From NCBI GenBank assembly GCA_015709495.1, contig CP054189.1, positions 1,426,001-1,490,000 on the forward strand: DNA of 64,000 bases, in the 5' to 3' direction. A program made the position numbers and the translations under genes. The notes under the pieces were generated by a model that saw nothing but the letters and a program-made list of their open reading frames with translations, did not search any database and was not told the origin of the DNA. The first letter of the stretch is position 1. Every line of letters starts with the position of its first letter. Source of the DNA: Chthonomonadaceae bacterium. GTDB lineage: Bacteria; Armatimonadota; Fimbriimonadia; Fimbriimonadales; Fimbriimonadaceae. Shown here piece after piece: positions 1 to 7,902 of the stretch.

Positions 1-999
1 CCCTAGGAGCGCGGTGACGACTCCAACCGGTACTTCGCCTCCCGGCAGGCCCCATTGAGCCACCACATCGGCGCAGAGCAATAGGGACATCCCGATCAGA
101 GCTGATCCGGCCAGCGAGCGCCGCCAGTCCACGCCCACCACGCGCCGGGCGATGTGCGGAGCGACCAGCCCCAAGAAACCGATGATCCCAACGGAGCCCA
201 CGCAAACCGCCGTCATCGCCGTGCCCGTGACCAACACGGTCGGTTTGAGCTTGCGGGTATCGACGCCGAGGCGCTGGGCCGTGTGTTCGCCGAGAGAAAG
301 CGCGTTCAGCCTCTTCGATTGAAGGAGCAAGAGCGCGCCTCCAACCAGAAGCGCGACGGCCATGGCGTAGATCTTCGGCCAATACATCGGAGTCGCCGAT
401 CCGAGCAGCCACCGGAGCACCTGATTGGCGTCGAGCCCACCCGCCATCAACAGCAGCGCGAGCACCGCCGATAGCATCGCGCCGACCACCACCCCTGAGA
501 GGAGGAGCGTCTGCACGTCCACCGCTCCTTTGCGGGTCGCGAGGGAAAACACCAGGCCGAGCGAGAGCATCCCGCAGACGAATGAGGCCGCCAACAGCCC
601 CAAGCCCGCCGCCATGCCCGCAAAGCCCAAAAGGATCGCAAGCGCGCCGCCCACCGCCGACCCCGATGACACCCCCACGATGAACGGGTCAGCAAGAGGG
701 TTGCGGAAGAGCGATTGAAACGCCGAGCCCACCACCCCCAACAAGCCTCCTGCCAACAAACACCCGAGCGCGCGCGGCAGTCGGATGAGCCAGATGATGT
801 CGTTGCCGATCGTGGTGTCGGGTGCGCGGCCCCGAAATAACTCCGAAACCACCTCCCACGGCGTCAGGCGAAGTCCGAGTCCTCCCGAGGAACTGCCGAG
901 GCCCAGGTGCAATACGAAAGCGACGCCTACGAGCGCAAGAAGCAACGCGAGCGTGCCGAAAAGGCTGGGGGATCGGTCCGTAGCTCGAAGCGCCACCAC
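1..999 (-). CDS. FecCD/BtuC-family ABC transporter permease (3' end cut by window)
   Basis: Integral membrane permease of the iron-siderophore/hemin/cobalamin ABC importer family. Reading the minus strand from a GTG at 999 gives 333 codons with no stop before the window edge. The family is usually near 340 residues, so only about ten C-terminal residues are missing. Visible family features are many hydrophobic helices, the stretch RLPRALGCLLAGGLLG followed by FRNPLADPFIVGVSSG (about residues 70-112), a GVDTRKLKP segment, and GIIGFLGLVAPHIARRVVG near residue 280, which is the region that contacts the ATPase. Binding protein and ATPase would lie beyond base 1. The start is supported by a TATAAT box ending 7 bases upstream. 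Substrate cannot be told from sequence. Confidence 0.9.
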   Translation of the reverse strand, partial: MVALRATDRSPSLFGTLALLLALVGVAFVLHLGLGSSSGGLGLRLTPWEVVSELFRGRAPDTTIGNDIIWLIRLPRALGCLLAGGLLGVVGSAFQSLFRNPLADPFIVGVSSGSAVGGALAILLGFAGMAAGLGLLAASFVCGMLSLGLVFSLATRKGAVDVQTLLLSGVVVGAMLSAVLALLLMAGGLDANQVLRWLLGSATPMYWPKIYAMAVALLVGGALLLLQSKRLNALSLGEHTAQRLGVDTRKLKPTVLVTGTAMTAVCVGSVGIIGFLGLVAPHIARRVVGVDWRRSLAGSALIGMSLLLCADVVAQWGLPGGEVPVGVVTALLG

Positions 1000-1006
1000 A
1001 GGGGGG

Positions 1007-1026
1007 ATTATAGCCCTCGGTATACT
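1007..1026. promoter_or_regulatory. Back-to-back -10 boxes for the permease and the aminotransferase
   Basis: On the minus strand TATAAT occupies 1012-1007, 7 bases before the GTG at 999. On the plus strand TATACT occupies 1021-1026, 6 bases before the GTG at 1033. Both spacings put transcription start at or next to the start codon, so both mRNAs are predicted leaderless. No clear -35 box or Shine-Dalgarno sequence is visible. Confidence 0.6.
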
Positions 1027-1032
1027 CAGCGG

Positions 1033-2226
1033 GTGAAGTCGGTGAACCTATCGAGCCGAGCTTCCCAGATTGCGCCTTCACCGACTCTGGCGGTGGCTGC
1101 GCGGGCCCGCGAACTCAAAGCCCAAGGGATCGACGTGATCAGTCTGGCCGCTGGGGAACCGGATTTTGCCACGCCTGCCCCTGTCTGTGAGGCGGCGATC
1201 GCGGCGCTCAAGTCCGGGTACACGAAGTACACCCCAACCGCGGGCATCGGCGAACTCCGGGCGGCGATCGCGGAGAAGCTCCAACGCGACAACGGCGTGC
1301 CCTCGTCGCCGGGCCAAGTCGTGGTTTCGTGCGGGGCGAAACAAGCGGTCTTCGGCGCCCTGTTCTCGCTCCTCGACCCCGGGGACGAGGTGATCCTCTT
1401 TGCTCCCTACTGGCCGACGTACACCGAGCAGATTCGGCTTGCGGGCGGGATTCCGAGGGTGGTTCGGTGCTCCAGCGAAGCGGGGTTTCTGCCCGACCTC
1501 GACGTGGTATCCGAAGCGGTCAATGCCCGAACGAAAGCGATCCTGCTCAATTCGCCCTGCAACCCGACCGGCGCCGTCTTTCCTCGGCAGACCCTCGAAC
1601 GAATCGCGCTCCTTTCAGAGCAGCACGGCCTTTGGATCATCTCGGACGAGATCTATGAAAAGCTTTACTTCGGCGAGCGGCCGCTAAGCCCGGCGTCGTT
1701 GGGTGAGCAGGTCGCTGGGCGGACCGTCACCATCGGCGGGTGCAGCAAGTCGTATTCGATGACTGGATGGAGGATCGGATACTCTTCGAGCCCGCCCGCG
1801 GTCGCCCAAGCGATATGCGCTTTGCAGGATCAGGTGAACGGCAACGCGACGAGCTTCGCGCAGTACGGCGCGTTGGCGGCCCTCAACCTCCCGGAGGACG
1901 ATGTCGCCCTGATGCGCGAGGAGTTCCGCGTGAGGAGAGACTTCGCCCTCCTCGAAGTGGCCACGATCGACGGGATGTCGTGTCATCCTCCGAGCGGTGC
2001 TTTCTACCTCTTGATCGATGTGCGGAGCCTTCTCACGCCTCGATTCGATTCTGACGTAGCGTTCTGCGAGTGGTTGATCGAGGAGGCTCGGGTGGCCACC
2101 GTACCGGGCTCGGCCTTCGACGCCCCCGGGTTCTTGCGACTGAGCTTCGCCACGAGCCGCGAAGAACTCACTGAGGCCTTCGCCAGAATCCGCGACGCCG
2201 TAGCATCGCTCAAGGTCCCTCAATGA
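1033..2226 (+). CDS. Class I/II PLP-dependent aminotransferase, aspartate aminotransferase-like
   Basis: Fold-type I aminotransferase of 397 residues, the usual length for the bacterial aspartate aminotransferase Ib subgroup. It transfers an amino group between an amino acid (probably aspartate) and a 2-oxo acid in the cytosol. Landmarks: AAGEPDF near residue 40, YTPTAGIGELRAAIA near 60, NSPCNPTG near 173, SDEIYEKL near 205, and the PLP lysine at about K239 in GGCSKSYSMTGWRIGY. The GTG at 1033 was chosen because it lies 6 bases after a TATACT box and begins right at the conserved N-terminus; a second GTG at 1042 is possible. Its stop overlaps the RNase III start by 4 bases, indicating co-translation. 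Exact substrate is inferred. Confidence 0.9.
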   Translation: MKSVNLSSRASQIAPSPTLAVAARARELKAQGIDVISLAAGEPDFATPAPVCEAAIAALKSGYTKYTPTAGIGELRAAIAEKLQRDNGVPSSPGQVVVSCGAKQAVFGALFSLLDPGDEVILFAPYWPTYTEQIRLAGGIPRVVRCSSEAGFLPDLDVVSEAVNARTKAILLNSPCNPTGAVFPRQTLERIALLSEQHGLWIISDEIYEKLYFGERPLSPASLGEQVAGRTVTIGGCSKSYSMTGWRIGYSSSPPAVAQAICALQDQVNGNATSFAQYGALAALNLPEDDVALMREEFRVRRDFALLEVATIDGMSCHPPSGAFYLLIDVRSLLTPRFDSDVAFCEWLIEEARVATVPGSAFDAPGFLRLSFATSREELTEAFARIRDAVASLKVPQ

Positions 2227-2927
2227 TTCCTAGGTCGATTCCCCTGAAGGACCCCGAACTCTTCCGCCTTGCGATGAGGCACCGTTCCGCGGCGCAAAAC
2301 ACCGTCGCCGAGAGTTACGAGCGCTTGGAGTTCTTTGGCGACTCGGTGCTGGGCCTGGTCATCGCCGAGTACCTCTACGAAAACCATCCCGCCTGGGATC
2401 AGGGGATGCTGAGCAAGGCGAAGTCGAGCGTGGTCCAAGAAGGCCCGCTTGCAGAAACCGCGCTCCGGCTCGGCCTCGACCAGTTCATCGAACTCAGCGC
2501 CAGCGAGGACTCCCCCGACGGGCGACAGCGCCCTTCGATCCTCTCCGACGTGTTTGAGGCGTTGATCGGAGCCATTTACTTGGAGTCCGGCCTTCAGGTG
2601 GCGCGGTGGTTCATTCTCGAGCAGCTTCACGACCACCTGATGCAAGTCCGCACCGGGGACGTGAGCCCTCACGATTACAAGTCCAAGCTCCAAGAGGCCG
2701 CCCAAGCGATTTGGCACAAGACCCCGACGTATCGGGTCGTGCAAGAGTACGGCGCGTCGCACGAGCGGAAGTTCCGAGTTCAAGTTCTGTTCGATTCGGA
2801 GATCATGGGCGAGGGCGTGGGACGCTCGAAGAAGGAAGGCGAGCAGGCCGCGGCTCAAGACGCGCTCAACCTGATTCTGCGCGCACAGCAAGCCCGGCAG
2901 ATCGCTCTCGAAGATCGGGGGCTGTAG
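2223..2927 (+). CDS. rnc: Ribonuclease III
   Basis: Double-strand-specific endoribonuclease that processes rRNA precursors and structured mRNA. The 234-residue length is normal. The RNase III signature ERLEFFGDSVLG is at about residues 35-46, and a second acidic cluster DVFEALIGAIY near 105-115 completes the Mg-binding site. A double-stranded-RNA-binding domain follows (about 147-222), with YKSKLQEAAQ and GRSKKEGEQAAAQDAL. The ATG overlaps the preceding aminotransferase stop (ATGA), an unusual partner for rnc. About 150 bases of non-coding sequence separate it from the next gene. Confidence 0.96.
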   Translation: MIPRSIPLKDPELFRLAMRHRSAAQNTVAESYERLEFFGDSVLGLVIAEYLYENHPAWDQGMLSKAKSSVVQEGPLAETALRLGLDQFIELSASEDSPDGRQRPSILSDVFEALIGAIYLESGLQVARWFILEQLHDHLMQVRTGDVSPHDYKSKLQEAAQAIWHKTPTYRVVQEYGASHERKFRVQVLFDSEIMGEGVGRSKKEGEQAAAQDALNLILRAQQARQIALEDRGL

Positions 2928-3078
2928 GTCGCAGGTATTCTTGTTAGGATTCCACTTTGGTTCCGGCCTTGGCATTGGAACTGCTTTGATTGAATTGAAG
3001 TCTGAATACTTGATTGAAACGTAAATCGTGCGCGTTTCACTAGTGGTGTTCAGAAGGAGCAAGGATTTGCTGGTTCGC

Positions 3079-3846
3079 ATGAGTAGGTTGTTTGTTTGGG
3101 TTGGCCTCTTGGGGGCGGTGGCTATAGCGGCCGCTCAAGTGCCGCCGAATGCGTTTCTCAACAAGCCCGTAAAGACGCATCGCTCGCTTATGAATCAAGT
3201 GAGGTCGGATGCGGCCGTGCTCGATCGCTATGTGCGCCACTTCGCAATGACGCCTGCGGAGCTGTTTGCCTACTTTGAGGAACTCAAGATCACCCAGCTT
3301 AGAGAGACCGGGACGTACGACGTGTATGGGGTCCCCAGTTCGGGCGTCATCCGGGCGAAGAAGCGAGTTCTCAAGCGCGGAGAGTGGGTCGTGTCCGACC
3401 CCTCCGGGCAACCCGTTTTGCTGCTCGAATGCGGCAATCCCCTGACTCGCGGGCCCAAAGAGCCGTTCGTCATGACCAACGTGTCCGACATGCTGGTGGC
3501 TGCCAGGCCGGACCTCTTGCCTTTGGCTGTGGTGCCGAAGACCGAGACGGAGACGACGCTTCTGACGACGATGGTCATGCCTGACCTCTCTCCGATCCCG
3601 GTCGCGCCGGCTCCGCTCGAACCCACGCCGATGCCGCGCGAAGTCGCGACGCCTTCTTCTGAGGCCGAGGGCCAGTTCGGGCCGGTGAACGGGTTGGTCT
3701 CCCTCTTGCCGGCGGTCTACGTGATCGGCGCGGTCAACTTTGGCGACGGCGGGCAGCCGATCCCTGAGCCCGCCTCCTTGCTCGCGCTGGGATTGGGTTT
3801 CGGGACCTTGCTCAAATTGCAGAGAAGGCGTTCGACAAAGAGTTAG
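3079..3846 (+). CDS. Secreted PEP-CTERM sorting-domain protein of unknown function
   Basis: A protein of about 255 residues with an N-terminal signal peptide (RLFVWVGLLGAVAIAAAQ) and a C-terminal PEP-CTERM tripartite signal: IPEPASLL, a hydrophobic stretch, then the basic tail LQRRRS. Such tails are recognised by exosortases at the inner membrane. The middle contains no domain I recognise; residues about 165-215 are rich in Pro, Thr and Glu (linker-like). The ATG at 3079 was chosen to place the signal peptide at the N-terminus; in-frame GTG at 3028 and TTG at 3067 are possible. No exosortase is present in the window. The stop overlaps that of the convergent M24 peptidase. Confidence 0.75.
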   Translation: MSRLFVWVGLLGAVAIAAAQVPPNAFLNKPVKTHRSLMNQVRSDAAVLDRYVRHFAMTPAELFAYFEELKITQLRETGTYDVYGVPSSGVIRAKKRVLKRGEWVVSDPSGQPVLLLECGNPLTRGPKEPFVMTNVSDMLVAARPDLLPLAVVPKTETETTLLTTMVMPDLSPIPVAPAPLEPTPMPREVATPSSEAEGQFGPVNGLVSLLPAVYVIGAVNFGDGGQPIPEPASLLALGLGFGTLLKLQRRRSTKS

Positions 3847-4946
3847 GGACCGGTTTCGAGAATCGTGGGCGCAGGTTCCTCATTGAGGCTCCTGTGCCCT
3901 TCTTGGGTTACGGTGACGATGTTTTCGATCCTGACGCCGAACCTTCCCGGCAGGTAGATGCCCGGCTCAACGCTAAAACAGTTGCCCACCTCCAACGACC
4001 GATCGTTGCCCTCGACGATATTGGGTTCTTCGTGGACCCTTAGCCCGATTCCGTGGCCTGTTCGGTGGGTGAAATACGATCCGTACCCTGCCTCTTCGAT
4101 CACGGCTCGGGCGGCCCGATCTACGTCCTGTGCCGGGACTCCGGCCCGAATCGCCTCCCGCGCCTTAGCTTGAGAGCGGTACACGGTCTCGTACACTTCT
4201 CGGACCTCGTCGCCCGCACTTCCGCAGCAGACCGTCCTCGTGATGTCGCTTTGGTACCCGCCGACTTCGCAGCCAAAGTCCATCACCACGACGTCTCCCG
4301 TAGCAATGATCGTGTCGTCGCTCAAGTGGTGCGGTTCGGCTGCGTTGGCCCCTGCTGCGACGATACAGAACGTCGGATTGCCTCCGAGGTTCGCCATCGC
4401 CTCCGCAATCGTTCGGGCAACCTCCCGTTCGGAGGCTCCAGGCTGAACCGCCCCGATTCCAGCCTGAATTGCGCTGTCGGCGATGTGCGCCGCGCGGGTC
4501 ATGGATTCGAGTTCACCCTCGTCCTTGCGCCTCGTCAGCTCTGCGAGGGCGAAGCTTCCCGCTTTGAAGAGAGCGGCAGGCAACACGGACTGCATTTGGA
4601 GGAGCATCCTCGAAGGCATGTCGTCGTCGACGGCAAACACCGCAGAGCGAAGGCCCCAATCCGCAGCCAGCCTGCGAAACAGCTCCAGCGCGTCCTCGCC
4701 GTCCCCCCAGGAGTCGATGTCCGCGATCCCTGCCCGCCTTGCTTGGCTGACCGACAGGCGCGGACAGATGAGCCGCGATTCGCCGGTAGAACGGACCGCC
4801 AGCGCCATAAATCGCTCGCCCGCGCCCTCGAAGAACCCGTTGAGATAGCCCAAGGTTGGAGGGGCCCAGCCCAAGAACACGTCGAACCCTTCCTCACGCA
4901 GAACTTCTGCGAGCCTTTCCGAACGCGTAGTTGCCGTGGTCGCCAT
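3843..4946 (-). CDS. M24 metallopeptidase, Xaa-Pro aminopeptidase/dipeptidase type
   Basis: Cytosolic pita-bread-fold metalloprotease removing residues next to proline. The 367 residues comprise a creatinase-like N-terminal domain (about 1-140) and the catalytic domain. All five dimetal ligands are visible: about D223 (MDFGCEVGG), D234 (SDITRT), H298 (HRTGHGIG), E327 (FSVEPGIY) and E341 (VRIENIV). The ATG at 4946 is preceded by CATAAT and a 6-base spacer, so it is probably leaderless and monocistronic. Whether it is an aminopeptidase P or prolidase is not decided by sequence alone. Confidence 0.92.
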   Translation of the reverse strand: MATTATTRSERLAEVLREEGFDVFLGWAPPTLGYLNGFFEGAGERFMALAVRSTGESRLICPRLSVSQARRAGIADIDSWGDGEDALELFRRLAADWGLRSAVFAVDDDMPSRMLLQMQSVLPAALFKAGSFALAELTRRKDEGELESMTRAAHIADSAIQAGIGAVQPGASEREVARTIAEAMANLGGNPTFCIVAAGANAAEPHHLSDDTIIATGDVVVMDFGCEVGGYQSDITRTVCCGSAGDEVREVYETVYRSQAKAREAIRAGVPAQDVDRAARAVIEEAGYGSYFTHRTGHGIGLRVHEEPNIVEGNDRSLEVGNCFSVEPGIYLPGRFGVRIENIVTVTQEGHRSLNEEPAPTILETGP

Positions 4947-4952
4947 GGGTCG

Positions 4953-4958
4953 ATTATG
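4953..4958 (-). promoter_or_regulatory. Leaderless -10 box of the M24 peptidase
   Basis: CATAAT on the minus strand followed by CGACCC and the ATG at 4946. This matches the extended box plus CG pattern seen before several genes in this window. Confidence 0.5.
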
Positions 4959-5009
4959 CCCAACCCTCTATTGGGGCGAGTTCGTCGAAGGGTAAAATCA
5001 GACCTTCGT

Positions 5010-5083
5010 TGGCGGATCGTCTAATGGCAGGACAGCGGTTTTTGGTGCCGTCAGTCTAGGTTCGAATCCTAGTCCGCCAGCCA
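5010..5083 (+). tRNA. tRNA-Gln (UUG)
   Basis: A 74-base cloverleaf with acceptor TGGCGGA/TCCGCCA, discriminator G and encoded CCA. The anticodon loop TTTTGGT reads TTG. The T arm contains GGTTCGAATCC. A TAAAAT box at 4993-4998 can serve as its -10. Confidence 0.96.
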
Positions 5084-5101
5084 CATTTCACTAGAAGAAA
5101 A

Positions 5102-5178
5102 TGGTCGGGATGGGGAGATTTGAACTCCCGACCTCTGCGTCCCGAACGCAGCGCTCTACCAAGCTGAGCCACATCCCG
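5102..5178 (-). tRNA. tRNA-Pro (CGG)
   Basis: On the minus strand a 77-base cloverleaf with acceptor CGGGATG/CATCCCG, D arm GCTCAGCTTGGTAGAGC, anticodon loop TTCGGGA (anticodon CGG) and encoded CCA. It is convergent with tRNA-Gln, 18 bases away. Confidence 0.96.
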
Positions 5179-5219
5179 ACCCGGGAGCGCATTTTACCCG
5201 TTGCAGCAGGCGGCCGAGA

Positions 5220-6116
5220 TCAGACCTTATGCAGCAGGTAGACCCGCAACGCGGCGTTCTCGGGCGGAGGGTTCAAGAGGAGGCCTTGCTGCCGCCGGGT
5301 TTCGGCGATTCGCTCGCGTACGTATTTCACCTCGGGAGCATCTTCGAGGTATCGCTCCAGGAGCTTTCGCTCTTCCTTCAGTAGCTCATAGAGTCCGTCG
5401 CGGAAGGGGCGCTCGATCCGATCTCGCCGCTCGCCCGGAGGTCCGGTCCACCGCTCGGTCACGGAGGATGTCCCCGCCTTCAGGACCTTGGCGAGCGTCG
5501 CTTCGAGCGCGGATTCGGGCAGCGCGAGCAACACCCCTTCTCTGCCGGGAATCTCACCGACGGGCGCCTCACTGAAGGCCATCGCCTTGCCTTGGGAGTC
5601 CTTGGCTAGCGTCAGGAACTGGGATTTCACGGCTTCGAGTTCGGCCTGGGGGACAAACACGACCGCTTCGATCAGTTGGCACTTGACGCTGTTTTCGATG
5701 CCTTCACCGGGCCCGATGACGATCGGGTTTACTGGCCCAACGGGAACGGTTCCGCCGATCTGCGAGGTCGGGCTCGTGGAGCCAGGGATCGGGTCGGCGT
5801 TCGTTGGCGAAGGTTGCTCCTCGGGCGCCTCGTCGGGGGTTGTCGGCTCTCCCGAAGTGGGGCTGAGGGTTTCCGACGCAGGGCCCTCGTTCGCGTCCGG
5901 CGCTCCCGCCTGCGAAACCGCTTCTTGCTTGAGAGGCGGCGGCGAGTCTTGAGTGGGGGCGTTGAAGGGATACACCCCCGTGAGCCGAAGGATTCCGAAG
6001 GTGAGAACGATCCCACCGATCACCCCCACGATTCCCCATGCCACAGGGTGAATCCGCTCGGAGGGTTCGGCGGGCGTCTCGGCTGGGCTGCTCTTTTCTG
6101 GGTGATGATCGGTCAC
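5220..6116 (-). CDS. Single-pass membrane protein with Pro/Ser/Thr-rich linker, unknown function
   Basis: 298 residues. A short acidic cytosolic tail is followed by one membrane helix (about residues 25-47, VAWGIVGVIGGIVLTFGIL). A low-complexity linker of about 85 residues, rich in Pro, Ser, Thr, Glu and Gly, leads to a compact domain (about 145-298) beginning near CQLIEAVVFVPQAELEAV and ending in a charged coiled-coil-like segment. The domain outline recalls envelope proteins that read two near-repeat segments, but I cannot assign a family. It sits alone between tRNA-Pro and tRNA-Thr. The ATG at 6116 is the first start and there is no obvious Shine-Dalgarno. Confidence 0.7.
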   Translation of the reverse strand: MTDHHPEKSSPAETPAEPSERIHPVAWGIVGVIGGIVLTFGILRLTGVYPFNAPTQDSPPPLKQEAVSQAGAPDANEGPASETLSPTSGEPTTPDEAPEEQPSPTNADPIPGSTSPTSQIGGTVPVGPVNPIVIGPGEGIENSVKCQLIEAVVFVPQAELEAVKSQFLTLAKDSQGKAMAFSEAPVGEIPGREGVLLALPESALEATLAKVLKAGTSSVTERWTGPPGERRDRIERPFRDGLYELLKEERKLLERYLEDAPEVKYVRERIAETRRQQGLLLNPPPENAALRVYLLHKV

Positions 6117-6143
6117 GGTCTTGCTCGGATCGAATCGCTAACC

Positions 6144-6218
6144 TGGAGCCTTCGACGAGATTCGAACTCGTGACCTTCCCCTTACCAAGGGGATGCTCTA
6201 CCCCTGAGCTACGAAGGC
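6144..6218 (-). tRNA. tRNA-Thr (GGU)
   Basis: Minus-strand cloverleaf with acceptor GCCTTCG/CGAAGGC, D arm GCTCAGGGGTAGAGC, anticodon loop TTGGTAA (anticodon GGT), T arm GAGTTCGAATCTC and encoded CCA. Seven bases separate it from tRNA-Tyr, so the two are probably one transcript. Confidence 0.96.
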
Positions 6219-6225
6219 TTGATCC

Positions 6226-6311
6226 TGGTGGCGGGTGTAGGATTCGAACCTACGAAGGCATTCGCCGGCAGATTTACAGTCTGCTCCCATTGGCCACTCG
6301 GGCAACCCGCC
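6226..6311 (-). tRNA. tRNA-Tyr (GUA)
   Basis: Minus-strand 86-base class II tRNA with acceptor GGCGGGT/ACCCGCC, a long variable arm and encoded CCA. The anticodon stem-loop CAGACTGTAAATCTG gives anticodon GTA. Confidence 0.96.
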
Positions 6312-6350
6312 AGTGAAGGGAAGTTGTACCTCAAATCGGGGCCGATTCGG

Positions 6351-6388
6351 CAAAAAGCGGGGCCCTCCGCGCGCGAAGAGCCCCGCTG
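6351..6388 (-). terminator. Rho-independent terminator after the LTXXQ-like gene
   Basis: On the minus strand the arms AGCGGGGC (6387-6380) and GCCCCGCT (6363-6356) form an 8-bp stem around a GC-rich loop, followed directly by TTTTTG. It lies 21 bases past the stop at 6409. Confidence 0.75.
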
Positions 6389-6408
6389 TGTCCTTGGAGG
6401 TAACCAAC

Positions 6409-7113
6409 CTAACGAGGAGGATCGAACTTGAACGCCTTGCCGAGAAGCGCGTTCCACTTGGCCTTCTGGCCATCGTTGAGGAGAGCGAGGACCTGCTTGT
6501 CGATGCTGTCGCGCACCTTTCGCATGTTCTCTTGCATCGCGGTTCGGTCACCGCCCGCACCGCCTCCCCCTTGGAATTGGCCGCGGATCTTCTCCATTTC
6601 GGCTCGCTGGATGTCGCGAATCTTGGTCTGCTGATCGGGGGTGATGCCGACCTGCTTGCCAACGTCCTCACGGGCCAGCGCCGAAGGTCCCGCCCACTGA
6701 AGCTCGAGCTCGGTGTAGCGCTTGTATTGCGTGTCGTTGAGGACCGACTTGATGGCCTCGTTCATCTGCTGAGCCATTTGGCCCGCGCCTTGGCCGCCGC
6801 CCTGGCCACGACCTCCGCCCGCTCCAGCGCCGCCACCTGCGCCACCGCCGCCGCCTCTAGCGCCGCCTGCCATTGCGCCCATCTTCTCTCGAAGCGCGGT
6901 CTTCTGCTGGTCGGTGAGCTTCAGTTCGGTTTGAACATCCGCCCGCATGAGCAGCGCCGCGCCGCCGCCCCGCATTCCAAACTGGCGGCCACCGATACCT
7001 TGGCGGCCCTGGCCTTGCGCGCCCTGTCCGCCTTGGCGAACGCCCGCGCCTTGGGCAACAACCATCGGGGCCACCAGGACCGCGACGGCAATGATCATAG
7101 CGAATCGTTTCAT
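6409..7113 (-). CDS. Secreted Gly/Gln/Arg-rich LTXXQ/Spy-like protein
   Basis: About 234 residues with a signal peptide (KRFAMIIAVAVLVAPMVVAQ) followed by a Gly/Gln/Arg-rich tract. Two or three helical repeats carry the LTXXQ-type phrase: ELKLTDQQKTALREKM near residue 75, VGITPDQQTKIRDIQRAEM near 165, and LLNDGQKAKWNALLGKAF near the C-terminus. Glycine-only linkers separate them. LTXXQ proteins such as Spy and CpxP are periplasmic chaperones or stress sensors; that role here is inference. The ATG at 7113 has GAGAGG upstream and puts the signal peptide first. A strong terminator follows, so it is a single-gene unit. Confidence 0.72.
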   Translation of the reverse strand: MKRFAMIIAVAVLVAPMVVAQGAGVRQGGQGAQGQGRQGIGGRQFGMRGGGAALLMRADVQTELKLTDQQKTALREKMGAMAGGARGGGGGAGGGAGAGGGRGQGGGQGAGQMAQQMNEAIKSVLNDTQYKRYTELELQWAGPSALAREDVGKQVGITPDQQTKIRDIQRAEMEKIRGQFQGGGGAGGDRTAMQENMRKVRDSIDKQVLALLNDGQKAKWNALLGKAFKFDPPR

Positions 7114-7235
7114 GTTTTTCCTCTCTAAGTGGAATCCTGCTGATGGGATTACGTAGGGCAAAAACGCGTCTGTTCCCGAAATGTTCACCAGGTCCTACAA
7201 CAAGCCTAAGAGCGAGCAACCCGCGGGCTCGACCA

Positions 7236-7285
7236 GGGAAAAGCAAAGCGCCCTCGCGCCCCGAATCGAGTGGGCGCAAGGGCGC
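7236..7285 (-). terminator. Strong rho-independent terminator after the thioredoxin lipoprotein gene
   Basis: Arms at 7285-7272 and 7261-7248 form a 14-bp stem with one mismatch around a 10-base loop, followed on the minus strand by TTTGCTTTT. It starts 27 bases after the stop of the gene ending at 7312. Confidence 0.8.
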
Positions 7286-7311
7286 GTTGCCTGAGGTTTC
7301 CGCGTCGGCGA

Positions 7312-7851
7312 TTAGCTCTTGGCGTTCTTGGACATCATCGCAAGGAGGGGGTCCGAGCCGCCAAAGCCCACGAGTTGATCGACCACATCGCCCTTAGCAT
7401 CCAGAACTCGGATGTCGGGAATCCCTTCGATCTTGTATCGACTCGCGACCTCGGGCTGGTTATCCACGTTGATCATCACGAGGATATAGTCCTCGGCCGC
7501 CTTCTTGAACTCAGCGGTGGGAAACACATCGCTCTTATACTGCTTGCAGGGGCCGCACCAATCGGCGTAAAAGTCGACGAGCATCGGCTTGCCGTCGCGC
7601 TTGGCGGCGATCATGCCTTGTTCCAGCGAGGTGAGCCACTTGGACTCGCCACCCGCCGCGCTCGTCCCGCCTGAATCGCCCGACGCTGAATCATCGATGA
7701 TGACGGGCTTGTCGAGGGATGCGTTCGAGGCGCCCTCACCCTTCGTGGCCCCTACCGGGGCGGAATCCGCCTTTGCCGTGGGCTCCGAGGCGCATCCCAA
7801 AAGGAGCAGCGCGAGGCCGGCGAGGGATAAGACGATCGTCGTTGTCTTCAT
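7312..7851 (-). CDS. Thioredoxin-domain lipoprotein
   Basis: 179 residues. A lipoprotein signal ends in LLLLGC with lipidated Cys20, followed by a flexible Ser/Gly-rich linker (about 21-70) and a thioredoxin domain with the redox motif WCGPCK at residues 98-103. Further fold landmarks are MLVDFYADW, INVDNQPEVASRYKI and the cis-proline loop EGIPDIRVLD. It probably reduces or isomerises disulfides of exported proteins at a membrane surface. Ser follows the lipidated region rather than Asp at +2 (CASEP), which favours outer-membrane delivery if E. coli rules apply. Upstream GGAGAAAA is a plausible ribosome-binding site. It lies 51 bases downstream of the two-component genes. Confidence 0.88.
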   Translation of the reverse strand: MKTTTIVLSLAGLALLLLGCASEPTAKADSAPVGATKGEGASNASLDKPVIIDDSASGDSGGTSAAGGESKWLTSLEQGMIAAKRDGKPMLVDFYADWCGPCKQYKSDVFPTAEFKKAAEDYILVMINVDNQPEVASRYKIEGIPDIRVLDAKGDVVDQLVGFGGSDPLLAMMSKNAKS

Positions 7852-7902
7852 TGGTTTTCTCCGTGGTACTCGTGTCTCGAATTCGAATCTTCCTGTTCGT
7901 AG

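Noticed and set aside
689-1081. Minus-strand reading frame of 130 codons upstream of the aminotransferase
   Set aside because: It is a shadow of the FecCD-type permease, which is read in another frame and continues past base 1.
3028-3078. Longer start of the PEP-CTERM gene at GTG 3028
   Set aside because: It would place 17 polar residues before the signal peptide; an ATG lies right before the basic-hydrophobic signal.
6144-6311. Reading frames of 80-160 codons across the tRNA-Thr/tRNA-Tyr pair
   Set aside because: They run antisense or in sense through both tRNAs and carry no recognisable domain.
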